From positions 1,116,001-1,180,000 of the forward strand of contig NC_016609.1 of NCBI RefSeq assembly GCF_000246855.1: 64,000 bases of DNA. The letters are read 5' to 3'. The translations under genes were made by a program, and so were the position numbers. Under the pieces are notes generated by a model. It did not search any database and was not told where the DNA came from. It worked only from the letters and a program-made list of their open reading frames with translations. The DNA comes from Niastella koreensis GR20-10. Lineage in GTDB: Bacteria; Bacteroidota; Bacteroidia; Chitinophagales; Chitinophagaceae. Of this stretch, positions 50,981 through 59,152 are shown in pieces. Every line of letters begins with the position of its first letter. Within the stretch, counting starts at the first letter, position 1.

Positions 50981-52291
50981 ATGAAGCTAATAAGTATAAA
51001 ATATACAACCTGTTTTGCCATGGCTGCGGTGATGTTGTTAGCCGTTGCCTGTAAAAAAGAATATACCGATCCCAACACTGCCAATTCAGACCAGGTAGTT
51101 AAATCTGCGGTTGGGTTAACCGGTGTGGTCATTGGAATACAAAAGAATTATACCTCTACCCGTGCCGGTGCGGTGTACAACCTGATAACCACAGATGGGT
51201 TTCTAACCAAACAGTTGCTCATCGTTAACCAGGGTAATACGGCCGAATACCAGTTTTATTTAGGAGGTAACCAGGTGTTTAACACCAATTCCATTGTGAT
51301 ATCGTTCTGGACAACCTGCAACAAGGTAATATACGATGCCAATACAGTGCTTACCAATGCGCCGCAACTGGGCGATAAAGGTTATGCCAGCGGGTTAATT
51401 GCCTATGCCAGTATATTTAAAGCACTGGCTATTGCAGACCTTTCCATGTTCTGGGAAAAAGTGCCTGATACAACCGGGATTAATATACCTGTAAATTTCA
51501 TTGCCAATACAGAAGGGTATAACAAGGCGTTGAACATTATCAACAATGCGTTGAATACTGTTGCCGCCAATCCTATCAGTGCTTCCTTTCAGTCGAACAT
51601 ACCTGCGGGCATCGATATTGTAAACACGCTGCATGCACTGAAGGCGCGTTTCTCTTTGTACACAGGAAATTATGCGCAGGCGCTGGCAGAAGCAAACGCG
51701 GTTGATCTTACTAAAAAATCAACCTTCAATTACGATCTGCAGAACCTGAACCCCATTTTTGAAACTGCCACCAGCACCAATAACGTGTATCAACCCCTGG
51801 ATTCTACTATGGGTTTACCACCAGCACTGGCGCCTAATTTAGCCGATAAGCGGGAACCGTTCTATATTTCCATTTCTGCATCGGCGCCCCGCTTCCGGAT
51901 CAATGGTTTTTATGCTACCTCCACGCAGCCAATACCTGTTTATTTACCGGGTGAAATGATATTGACAAAATCAGAAGCGTATGCCCGGATGGCATCGCCC
52001 GACCTGGTGAATGCACAGATTCAATTAAACAATGTAATTACCAAGCAACCCGCCAGTGACCCATTTGGGGTAGGGGCAGGGCTGCCGGCTGATAATACAC
52101 CGTATAACCAGGCACAGCTGCTCGACCAGATCTATCGTCACCGGGCAATAGAATTGTATATGTCGGGTTTGCGTATAACTGACCAGCGTCGTTTTAACCG
52201 GCCTACAGCAGAGCGCACGCGTAATTATTTGCCTTATCCCAATGTGGAACGTAACAGTAACCCCAACACCCCCGACGATCCTGCTTTTTAA
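50981..52291 (+). CDS. SusD/RagB family nutrient-binding lipoprotein
   Basis: This surface lipoprotein sits over the SusC barrel and captures the substrate. It has 436 residues with the lipobox AVMLLAVAC (Cys about residue 24) and the N-terminal SusD segment YTDPNTANSDQVVKSAVGLTGVVIG. TPR-like helices follow (ALKARFSLYTGNYAQALAEANAV), and the C-terminal family block LLDQIYRHRAIELYMSGLRITDQRRF precedes the end. It is at the short end of the family. No glycoside hydrolase or protease is in the same operon, so the substrate is open. Confidence 0.93.
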   Translation: MKLISIKYTTCFAMAAVMLLAVACKKEYTDPNTANSDQVVKSAVGLTGVVIGIQKNYTSTRAGAVYNLITTDGFLTKQLLIVNQGNTAEYQFYLGGNQVFNTNSIVISFWTTCNKVIYDANTVLTNAPQLGDKGYASGLIAYASIFKALAIADLSMFWEKVPDTTGINIPVNFIANTEGYNKALNIINNALNTVAANPISASFQSNIPAGIDIVNTLHALKARFSLYTGNYAQALAEANAVDLTKKSTFNYDLQNLNPIFETATSTNNVYQPLDSTMGLPPALAPNLADKREPFYISISASAPRFRINGFYATSTQPIPVYLPGEMILTKSEAYARMASPDLVNAQIQLNNVITKQPASDPFGVGAGLPADNTPYNQAQLLDQIYRHRAIELYMSGLRITDQRRFNRPTAERTRNYLPYPNVERNSNPNTPDDPAF

Positions 52292-52321
52292 TAATTTTTA
52301 ATATAAGAGATCGATTTAGTA

Positions 52322-52356
52322 AAAACCCTGCTGTTTTACGGCAGGGTTTTGTTTTT
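52322..52356 (+). terminator. Rho-independent terminator of the SusC/SusD operon
   Basis: AAAACCCTGC (52322-52331) pairs with GCAGGGTTTT (52341-52350) and a T run follows. Confidence 0.88.
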
Positions 52357-52388
52357 CTTTAGTATTTGATTGAATATTTTTGCCCCCT

Positions 52389-52658
52389 ATGACAATGTAT
52401 ACCATAGGATTGACAGCAGCCCTGCTCACCACAGCGGCTTATGTTCCACAGGCTTATAAAACTATCAAAACCAGGTCTGCCGGCGACCTGTCAATTGTTA
52501 CTTTTTCAATGCTTTTTTTGGGAACTATCCTTTGGTTCGTTTATGGGTTGTATATTCACGATACGCCCATCATGCTGGCCAATGGTGTAACGGCCACATT
52601 GTCGGGCATAATTTTTTTTCTAAAAATCGGGTCTTTCAAAAAAAGAAGACGCAGATAA
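52389..52658 (+). CDS. SemiSWEET (PQ-loop) family sugar transporter
   Basis: This 89-residue protein has three transmembrane helices and is the bacterial half-size version of SWEET transporters; it works as a dimer. The first helix has the PQ motif (AAYVPQAYKTIKTRSAGDLSIVTF), helix 2 has WFVYGLYI and helix 3 has NGVTATLSGIIFFLKI with the conserved Asn. The C-terminus is very basic. Sugars or sugar derivatives are likely substrates. It follows the SusC/SusD pair but beyond a terminator. A TATTTTTG box at 52375-52382 is only 7 bases before the ATG. Confidence 0.88.
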   Translation: MTMYTIGLTAALLTTAAYVPQAYKTIKTRSAGDLSIVTFSMLFLGTILWFVYGLYIHDTPIMLANGVTATLSGIIFFLKIGSFKKRRRR

Positions 52659-52668
52659 AAAATATTAC

Positions 52669-53103
52669 ATGAATTTCAGAGAAGCCTCAGTCTCCGATAT
52701 ACCCCAACTGTCGAAAGTACGCCTGGCCGTAAAAGAAAATGCTTTGAGCAACCCGGCATTGGTCACTGAACAGGATTATGTAGATTATTTGTCTAAACGT
52801 GGAAAAGGCTGGGTGTGTGAGCTGGACAACCATGTGGTAGGGTTTGCCATTGGCGACCTGGAAAAACACAATGTGTGGGCCTTGTTTGTACAACCTGATT
52901 TTGAAGGGCAGGGAATTGGCCGTGAACTGCTGATCATGTTATTGGACTGGTATTATAGTCAAACAACCGATACTATCTGGTTAAGTACAGCGCCCAATAC
53001 GCGTGCTGCCGACTTCTATAAAAGTTTTGGCTGGAAGGAAACCGGTAAAATGCCCAATGGAGAATTGAAGTTTGAATTATCTGCAGATGATTGGGGCGTG
53101 TAA
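52669..53103 (+). CDS. GNAT family N-acetyltransferase
   Basis: This 144-residue enzyme transfers an acetyl group from acetyl-CoA to an amine. The motif A region is NVWALFVQPDFEGQGIGRELLIMLLDWY (residues about 65-92, with Q/GxGxG/A), and the late strand is IWLSTAPNTRAADFYKSFGWKETG. The acceptor is unknown. It starts 10 bases after the SemiSWEET gene and is convergent with bioA; the 21-bp phased array lies between them. Confidence 0.9.
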   Translation: MNFREASVSDIPQLSKVRLAVKENALSNPALVTEQDYVDYLSKRGKGWVCELDNHVVGFAIGDLEKHNVWALFVQPDFEGQGIGRELLIMLLDWYYSQTTDTIWLSTAPNTRAADFYKSFGWKETGKMPNGELKFELSADDWGV

Positions 53104-53164
53104 TGTCAATATGCTAATGTGGTAATGTGCTAATAGGCTAGTATAAGTTTTGATGCCGGTATTT

Positions 53165-53374
53165 TCATAGGATCTTACTATGTATTCCTGGGAAATCACT
53201 TTGAAATCCCAGGATTTTATATTGTTTTCCCAGGATTTAGCCCTGTTTTCCCAGGATTTAGCCCTGTTTTCCCAGGATTTCACTATGAAATCCCAGGATT
53301 TTAGATCATTTTCCCAGGATTCTGTTATGTTTTCCTGGGATTTTATACCATTTTCCCAGGATTTCAACTCACTC
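53165..53374. repeat. Phased tandem array, exact 21-bp period
   Basis: Cores TCCCAGGA or its reverse complement TCCTGGGA start at 53186, 53207, 53228, 53249, 53270, 53291, 53312, 53333 and 53354, each exactly 21 bases apart. A decayed TCATAGGA sits one step earlier at 53165. Units at 53186 and 53333 have the inverted core. The 13-base spacers end in AAA or TTT and otherwise vary; only units at 53228 and 53249 are identical. The last unit reaches the bioA stop codon. Confidence 0.95.
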
Positions 53375-54637
53375 TATGGTAGCCAGAATATTAATGATCG
53401 CGTTATGAACTTTATCTAACTGTTCGGCTGTTATACAAAAAGGGGGCATAATGTATACAGTATTCCCCAGCGGACGCAAATACACGCCCTGTGCCAGCGC
53501 TTTACGGGTTACATCCATACCTATCGTGTTCAAATATCCATCACGGCCCGATTCAATTTCAAATGCCATAATGGTGCCAATAGATCGCACGTTCTTCACC
53601 TGCGTTTCAAAGCGTTTATCGGTACTTAATTGCAGAACAAATTGTTGTTGCTGCTCACTGATGCGCGCTATTTGCTGTTGGCAATCCGGCTTCAATAACA
53701 GGTCCATACTGGCCAGGGCAGCCGCGCAGGCGAGGGGGTTGGCCGTGAAAGAATGGCCATGGAAAAATGTTTTGGTGCGGTCATCATCTACATAGGCTGC
53801 GTGGATCTTATCTGTACAGGCAGTAACGCCCAGCGCCATGGTGCCGCCGGTTATTCCTTTCGACAAACAAATAATATCCGGTTTTTCTTCTGCATACAAA
53901 CTGGAAAACAGTTTCCCGGTTCTGCCAAAACCCGTCATTACTTCATCGGCAATACAGATCACGTCTTGCGCATGGCATTGCTGTAACAATTTATTAAGCG
54001 CTGAAGCATCGTAGATATTCATGCTGCCAACTCCCTGTAACAGGGGTTCATAAATAAAACAGGCTATCTCGTCCCAGGGGCCATCGTAGAGGGGCGAATC
54101 CTTAGTGGGCGCATCTGTGAAAATAACATCGAACAGTTTGTCCTGAAAGGCAAGGGTGAACACACTGCGGTTGCTGAGGCTCATGGTGCCAAATGTATCG
54201 CCATGATACGAATGGTTTAACGCCAGGATCTTGTTGCGTTTGCCGTTGCCTTTGTTCCACCAGTATTGCAGGGCCATTTTAACACCCACTTCCACAGCGG
54301 TAGAACCATTATCGGAATAGAATATTTTAGCAAAATCACCTGGTAAAATCTCCAGCAGGCGTTCAGCCAGCCGTACCGCCGGTTCATGGGTGAACCCGGC
54401 AAATATTACCTGTTCCAGGTTTTTGGCCTGTTCATATATTTTTTCGGCGATATAGGGATTGGCGTGTCCGTGAATGGTGACCCACCAGCTGCTGATGGCG
54501 TCGATGTAGGCTTTTCCGTTCTCATCAATGATATATGTTCCGTCGCCTTTTGCCACCGGAATGGGTTCTGGCATCGACTTTTGCGGTGTATAGGGATGCC
54601 AAACTGCTTTTTTATCTCTTTCAATAAGTGTTGCCAT
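53369..54637 (-). CDS. bioA: Adenosylmethionine-8-amino-7-oxononanoate transaminase
   Basis: BioA makes diaminopelargonic acid using SAM as amino donor, the step before BioD. It is a fold-type I PLP enzyme with 422 residues. It shows VWHPYTPQKSMPEPIPV at the N-terminus, ISSWWVTIHGHANP, NHSYHGDTFGTMS, the DEVMTGFGRTG stretch that holds the PLP-binding Asp, and the PLP Lys in CLSKGITGG. I place the start at 54637 (MATLIERDK). The longer frame to 54766 crosses the promoter and is not credible. bioD is 46 kb away. Confidence 0.95.
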   Translation of the reverse strand: MATLIERDKKAVWHPYTPQKSMPEPIPVAKGDGTYIIDENGKAYIDAISSWWVTIHGHANPYIAEKIYEQAKNLEQVIFAGFTHEPAVRLAERLLEILPGDFAKIFYSDNGSTAVEVGVKMALQYWWNKGNGKRNKILALNHSYHGDTFGTMSLSNRSVFTLAFQDKLFDVIFTDAPTKDSPLYDGPWDEIACFIYEPLLQGVGSMNIYDASALNKLLQQCHAQDVICIADEVMTGFGRTGKLFSSLYAEEKPDIICLSKGITGGTMALGVTACTDKIHAAYVDDDRTKTFFHGHSFTANPLACAAALASMDLLLKPDCQQQIARISEQQQQFVLQLSTDKRFETQVKNVRSIGTIMAFEIESGRDGYLNTIGMDVTRKALAQGVYLRPLGNTVYIMPPFCITAEQLDKVHNAIINILATIE

Positions 54638-54644
54638 AGGGCGG

Positions 54645-54675
54645 CAAAGGTAAGTTCTTGAGAGCCTCCCCCCAA
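54645..54675 (-). promoter_or_regulatory. Promoter of bioA
   Basis: The minus strand reads TTG (54675-54673), 20 bases, then TACCTTTG (54652-54645), with the ATG 8 bases further. The transcript would be almost leaderless. Confidence 0.68.
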
Positions 54676-54915
54676 CCCCCTCCGGTGGAGGGGAGTTAGA
54701 CAGCCTCTCAATTAAGTTCTGGTATTCTGATGATCGGTTTCCCTTTACCCTTTGCCCTTTCACCACTGCCTACTTCCTTTCATCTCTGCTTCTACCCTGA
54801 TAATTAGGTATTTATAATAAACGCTATATGAAAATGTCCGAATAAATAATAAACTTGCATTTTCCCAGGTCAATGCAACGGTATGACGTCGATCATTGTC
54901 ACCACATAACTAGAA
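54676..54915. other. Divergent gap between bioA and the ECF sigma gene
   Basis: It starts with a GC-rich hairpin (CCCCCTCC / GGAGGGG, about 54676-54694). It then has a C/T-rich stretch with CCCTTT-type units and an AT-rich part. No convincing promoter was read for the sigma gene. Confidence 0.4.
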
Positions 54916-55476
54916 ATGGATTATAACAGGCTGGTAAAAGATTGTTTGAAGGGGCTGCCGGAGGCCCAGCGACAGCTCTACGAGCATTTTGCTGAGAGTA
55001 TGTTGGGGGTATGCTATCGCTATACCAAGTCTATTGCCGATGCAGAAGATGTGCTGCAGGAAGGGTTTATAAAAATATTCCGCAACCTGCACCAGTTTAA
55101 GTTTGAAGGGGAATTAGGTGGCTGGATCCGCCGGATTATGGTGAATACAGCCCTGAACTATCTGAAAAAGAACAGCCGGTATCAAACTGATCTATCCTTT
55201 CCTGAAACAAGCCTGCACCCGGTGTCAGACGATAACCCCGAAGTGACACTGCAGGCAAAAGACCTGGCTGAACTGATCCGCCAGTTACCGGCGGGTTATC
55301 AAACGGTTTTCAACCTGCATGCTGTTGAAGGATTTTCACATGTGGAAATTGGAAAAATGCTTGGTATCAATGAGGGAACTTCCCGGTCACAATATGCCCG
55401 TGCACGTGCGTTATTGATAACGTGGTTAAAAAAAACGAGCGTAGAAACAAAAAAGGAATCGTATGTCCGACCATGA
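54916..55476 (+). CDS. ECF-type RNA polymerase sigma factor
   Basis: This 186-residue sigma-70 family factor of the extracytoplasmic-function group has region 2 (LYEHFAESMLGVCYRYTKSIADAEDVLQEGFIKIFRNLHQFK) and WIRRIMVNTALNYLKK. Region 4 follows (LPAGYQTVFNLHAVEGFSHVEIGKMLGINEGTSRSQYARARALL), with no regions 1 or 3. The next gene overlaps it by 14 bases and starts like a membrane anti-sigma factor. The pair probably responds to a cell-envelope signal. Confidence 0.93.
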   Translation: MDYNRLVKDCLKGLPEAQRQLYEHFAESMLGVCYRYTKSIADAEDVLQEGFIKIFRNLHQFKFEGELGGWIRRIMVNTALNYLKKNSRYQTDLSFPETSLHPVSDDNPEVTLQAKDLAELIRQLPAGYQTVFNLHAVEGFSHVEIGKMLGINEGTSRSQYARARALLITWLKKTSVETKKESYVRP

Positions 55477-57205
55477 ATTTGAGAAACAGGTACATCAGAA
55501 GCTGCAGGAGCTAAAGCTGCGTCCTTCCGATGGAGTATGGATGGAGGTGGAAAAAAGCATCCGCCAGGGTAATAACCGTCGCCGCTTTATGTGGTGGTGG
55601 ATGGCCGCGCTTTTTGTTGGCTTAACCGCCAGCGGCATTGTGCTGTATAACTATACAACTGAAACCCATAATGCTACTGCTGCCGTTGCAAGGGCAACAG
55701 CTACTGCACGGTCAACTGCCAAACCCGCTGAAACAGCTCCTCATTCTACCAATCAAATAATTACCAAACTACCCGTAACTGATAATTCAACAACCGGCGA
55801 AGAAAAAGCCGGTAACCATTCAATAGTTCAAAACAACAAACAGGAACCAGCCAATGAATCGCCTGTAGTTGCTCCTGTAACTTCAAAAAATAATCAACCG
55901 GTAATTACAGCTGCTGAAAACAGCACCGCTGTCAAAACAACTATCAATAAAAATAAAAAGCCGCTACAATCACCGCTTGCCTATAATCCCGGAAATACAA
56001 ATCCGGGTGAACCGATCAATACCACTAAGCTAACCCATGAAAAACAGCGTACTGCCAAAAAGAAAGGCCGGGGAGAAGAAATCGTAATTGCCGCGATGCC
56101 TGTGCAACCCCATGATGGGGGGGCAGGTTCTGAAACCATAGCAACAGTTGAAACTAAAAAAACGGAACCGGATGTATTGAACAGCATTATGCCTGTACGG
56201 GTAAATAACCCCGACAGCGCTATTACTACCAATAAAGCGGCGACCACGCCATTTAAAACGATGGCCCTGTCTATGATGGTTGCCGATCCGGAGATCGGAC
56301 TTGCAGCTGCGCCTATTATCCGTAAAAAACCTGTTTTATGGCATTGGGGCGTTTCAGCCGATGCCGGTTACTCGCGCATTGCCGAAAGTAAACTGTTCCA
56401 GTTAAAAGGTTTGTTGGGAAAAGATAAATATTATGCTGAAGACCTGTCGGCCCGCAGCAGCGCCACGCCAAGTACCAGCAATAATAATACGGTGAATTAT
56501 AATAGCAGTGCCAATAGTCAGTTGGTAAACTGGTCGGCTTATACTGCGCCTCCTAAGAAAGCTTCACCTATTCAGGCTGATAAATCTTTTTCATTAGGCG
56601 TGTTTGTGCAACGCACGGTGTCGCCACGGTTAAAGTTAACGCTGGGGCTTGAATACTCTTATATTAGTGTACATACCCAGGTGGGGCAAAAAGTAGTGGC
56701 GCCCAATAACCCCATTGTGGTGAATTATGGTACTTCGCAGGCTGCGCTTGTAAAGGAATATTATAAATACCCCGGCAGCGATACCGCACAATCTATCAGT
56801 GCGGCTGCATATGCCCAGGGTTTAACCTACAGTCAGAGATATACCTATCGTTTTCATTACCTCGAAATACCATTAACAGTCAGCTGGCAGATCAATAAAG
56901 GAAGAAAATTGCCACCGTTCCAACTGGAAGGCGGTTTTTCCATGGCCCGTTTGCTGTCGGTAGATGCCCTGCATTATGAAGGCATAAAAGGCGTTTACTA
57001 TAAAGACAACGATCTGTTCAATAAAACCCAGTTCAATTTTGTGGCCGGCCTCAGTGTTGGTTTATTACAACAGAGTAAACATCCCCTTTGGATAGGACCT
57101 AATCTGCGCTATGCACTCAATGGATTAGTTAATAAAGAAGTTTCAACCGGGCAATATGCCTGGTCAGCCGGCATTGGCATAAAAGTGCTGCTGGGAAAAT
57201 TATAA
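55463..57205 (+). CDS. Anti-sigma-like N-terminus fused to an outer-membrane-type beta-barrel domain
   Basis: In this 580-residue protein, residues 1-40 are cytoplasmic and charged (FEKQVHQKLQELKLRPSDGVWMEVEKSI), as in small anti-sigma modules. Residues about 42-64 form one transmembrane helix (WWWMAALFVGLTASGIVLYNY). Residues about 65-285 are a Thr/Asn/Lys-rich linker of low complexity. The rest (from LWHWGVSADAGYSRIAESK) has the strand pattern of a PorT-like barrel (YRFHYLEIPLTVSWQINKG, FNFVAGLSVGLLQQSKHPLWIGPNLRY). Overlap with the sigma gene implies co-translation. A bridge between inner and outer membrane is an inference. Confidence 0.78.
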   Translation: MSDHEFEKQVHQKLQELKLRPSDGVWMEVEKSIRQGNNRRRFMWWWMAALFVGLTASGIVLYNYTTETHNATAAVARATATARSTAKPAETAPHSTNQIITKLPVTDNSTTGEEKAGNHSIVQNNKQEPANESPVVAPVTSKNNQPVITAAENSTAVKTTINKNKKPLQSPLAYNPGNTNPGEPINTTKLTHEKQRTAKKKGRGEEIVIAAMPVQPHDGGAGSETIATVETKKTEPDVLNSIMPVRVNNPDSAITTNKAATTPFKTMALSMMVADPEIGLAAAPIIRKKPVLWHWGVSADAGYSRIAESKLFQLKGLLGKDKYYAEDLSARSSATPSTSNNNTVNYNSSANSQLVNWSAYTAPPKKASPIQADKSFSLGVFVQRTVSPRLKLTLGLEYSYISVHTQVGQKVVAPNNPIVVNYGTSQAALVKEYYKYPGSDTAQSISAAAYAQGLTYSQRYTYRFHYLEIPLTVSWQINKGRKLPPFQLEGGFSMARLLSVDALHYEGIKGVYYKDNDLFNKTQFNFVAGLSVGLLQQSKHPLWIGPNLRYALNGLVNKEVSTGQYAWSAGIGIKVLLGKL

Positions 57206-57279
57206 GGATAATCTTCGAAAATTACAGGAAGAGGCAACGCTTGATTTCTGACGTTTGTCAGAGATAAAAAGCTAAACTT

Positions 57280-58542
57280 ATGAAACGGCATCTAATGTCG
57301 GTATTACAGTTAGGGATAACTGTAATCCTAACTGCTTCTTTGTCTGGTTGCGACAAAGAGAAAGTAACCCGCTCGTATACCTGGTATACACCTGTATACA
57401 GAGCCCTTCCTGAAGTGCGTGCCGAAATGAAAAGCAGCCCGGCCCGGGCTGTGAAAAATCCCGGCAAAATATACATCTATCAAAACTACATTTTTCTGAA
57501 TGAGTTTGATGAAGGAATTCACATCTTTGATAACACGAATCCTGCATCACCCAGGAACATTGGATTTATTCCAATTCCCGGTACGGAAGAGCTGGCGGTG
57601 CGGAACAACGTTTTATTCGCCGATTCATACAGCGATCTCGTAAGTTTTGATATCAGTGACCCCAAAGCTGTAACGGCCATCAGGTTTACCGAAAATGCTT
57701 TTCCATACCGCAATGTCTATTATAGTTATAATTCTTATAACGGTACACGCCCGCCTGTTGATTCCATTAAGGTAACGGTAAGCTGGATCCGCCATGATAC
57801 AACAGTTACCTATTCCTCTAACCCGAACGTTTATTATGATTTTGTGACGCTGGCCGGTTCAAGTGCCCAGCCTTCAAAAAGCAGTACAGGTCAGGGCGGT
57901 TCCACTGCACGGTTCACCCTTATCAATGATTATCTGTATACCGTATCAACCAGCGACCTGTACACGTATAATGTTACCAATCCTGCCGATCCAAAATATG
58001 TTAATAAAACCACGATAGGTAACTGGACCATAGAAACCATCTATCCGTTTAAGAACAAACTGTTCATTGGCTCCACTCAGGGGATGTATATTTACGATGT
58101 GTCAACACCTGCTAACCCCGTTCAACAGGGGCAGTTTACACATGTTCGGAGCTGCGATCCTGTTATCGCCGATGAGAGCAGGGCCTGGGTTACCTTACGT
58201 ACGGGTTCAAGCTGTGGCGGCAATGTAAACCGGCTGGAAGTGGTGAATATAGAAAATCTTGCCAGCCCCTCCCTGGTAAAACAGTATGACATGACCAACC
58301 CCTATGGTTTGGGCAAGGAAGGGAATACCTTGTTCATTTGTGATGGTAAAGACGGGATAAAAGTATATGATGCTGCCGATGCCAATAACCTGAAGCTGAT
58401 AAAGAAAATAGATGGGATGGAACCCTATGATGTAATTGCTTCAAAGAACATAGCATTGGTAGTGGCGAAAGACGGGTTGTATCAGTTTGATTATTCCAAT
58501 GTCAATAATATCCGTTTACTCAGTAAAATAGGCATAGAATAA
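57280..58542 (+). CDS. LVIVD-repeat beta-propeller lipoprotein
   Basis: This 420-residue lipoprotein has the lipobox LTASLSGC (Cys about residue 24). Repeated beta-propeller blades of the LVIVD type follow, each with a strand pair and a D-(I/V)-S/T-(D/N)-P motif. Examples are IHIFDNTNPASPRNIGFIP, LVSFDISDPKAVTAIRF, LYTYNVTNPADPKYVNKT, MYIYDVSTPANPVQQGQF and VVNIENLASPSLVKQY. Such proteins sit on the cell surface; binding partners are unknown. It lies 74 bases after the anti-sigma-barrel gene and may be a member of the same unit. Confidence 0.86.
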   Translation: MKRHLMSVLQLGITVILTASLSGCDKEKVTRSYTWYTPVYRALPEVRAEMKSSPARAVKNPGKIYIYQNYIFLNEFDEGIHIFDNTNPASPRNIGFIPIPGTEELAVRNNVLFADSYSDLVSFDISDPKAVTAIRFTENAFPYRNVYYSYNSYNGTRPPVDSIKVTVSWIRHDTTVTYSSNPNVYYDFVTLAGSSAQPSKSSTGQGGSTARFTLINDYLYTVSTSDLYTYNVTNPADPKYVNKTTIGNWTIETIYPFKNKLFIGSTQGMYIYDVSTPANPVQQGQFTHVRSCDPVIADESRAWVTLRTGSSCGGNVNRLEVVNIENLASPSLVKQYDMTNPYGLGKEGNTLFICDGKDGIKVYDAADANNLKLIKKIDGMEPYDVIASKNIALVVAKDGLYQFDYSNVNNIRLLSKIGIE

Positions 58543-58549
58543 CCGGGAT

Positions 58550-59143
58550 ATGCAAAAAATATCATTACTACTTTGGATAGTTCTTTCGGGATCAATTCTT
58601 AGATCTGATGCACAGGTTAAAAACCAGGAACAGCCCCAAAAAGGTTGTTCCTGTTCTTTCTCTTCTATTAATCAAACAGGACTCCTGTATGGTACAAAAG
58701 GTGCCTATTATCTGCTGGAAACCATTAATGGGATCAAATATAAAACCTGGTTTACCGGAATAGGAGTGGGCGTGGACCCGTATTTCCGTACCGGCTATCC
58801 GGTGTTCTTTGATCTGCGAAAAGATCTTATTAATAAAAACTCCAGCCCTTTTCTGTATGCCGATGTTGGCGTTCATATTGTGAAGGATAAGAACGACCAG
58901 GTAAATCAGTGGTATGAAAATATTTATAGTAACGGGGCATATACCAATGCAGGTATAGGATATAAGTTCGCTATTTTTTCAAAATTTAAGGGCGTGATCA
59001 GCGCGGGTTACAGCTATAAGAATGTAGTGCGAAAGAATGTATACCTGGGTAACAACTGCACTTCGGGCCGGTGCTATGATAATTATGATACGTACAAAGA
59101 TTATTTACACCGGGGAACTATAAAGCTGGGATTTCAATTTTAA
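58550..59143 (+). CDS. Hypothetical exported protein, barrel-like
   Basis: I do not recognise this 197-residue protein. It has a signal peptide (LLLWIVLSGSILRSDAQ) and a Cys pair (CSCSF) shortly after. The rest has repeated beta strands of a small outer membrane barrel type (TWFTGIGVGVDPYFRTG, SPFLYADVGVHIVKDKN, TNAGIGYKFAIFSKFKGVISAGYSYKNV) and ends in a typical barrel terminus (TIKLGFQF). It is 7 bases after the propeller lipoprotein gene and almost certainly co-transcribed. It ends only 9 bases from the convergent queG stop. Confidence 0.74.
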   Translation: MQKISLLLWIVLSGSILRSDAQVKNQEQPQKGCSCSFSSINQTGLLYGTKGAYYLLETINGIKYKTWFTGIGVGVDPYFRTGYPVFFDLRKDLINKNSSPFLYADVGVHIVKDKNDQVNQWYENIYSNGAYTNAGIGYKFAIFSKFKGVISAGYSYKNVVRKNVYLGNNCTSGRCYDNYDTYKDYLHRGTIKLGFQF

Positions 59144-59152
59144 CAGCCAGGC

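Noticed and set aside
53180-53419. Small repeat protein genes on both strands of the 21-bp array
   Set aside because: Open frames follow from the 7-codon period. There is no promoter, no known domain, and the frame runs into bioA or the gap. Kept only as a low-interest check.
54638-54766. N-terminal extension of bioA by 43 residues
   Set aside because: The extra sequence crosses a consensus promoter and a GC-rich repeat, and BioA proteins begin near MATLIERDKKAVWHPYTP.
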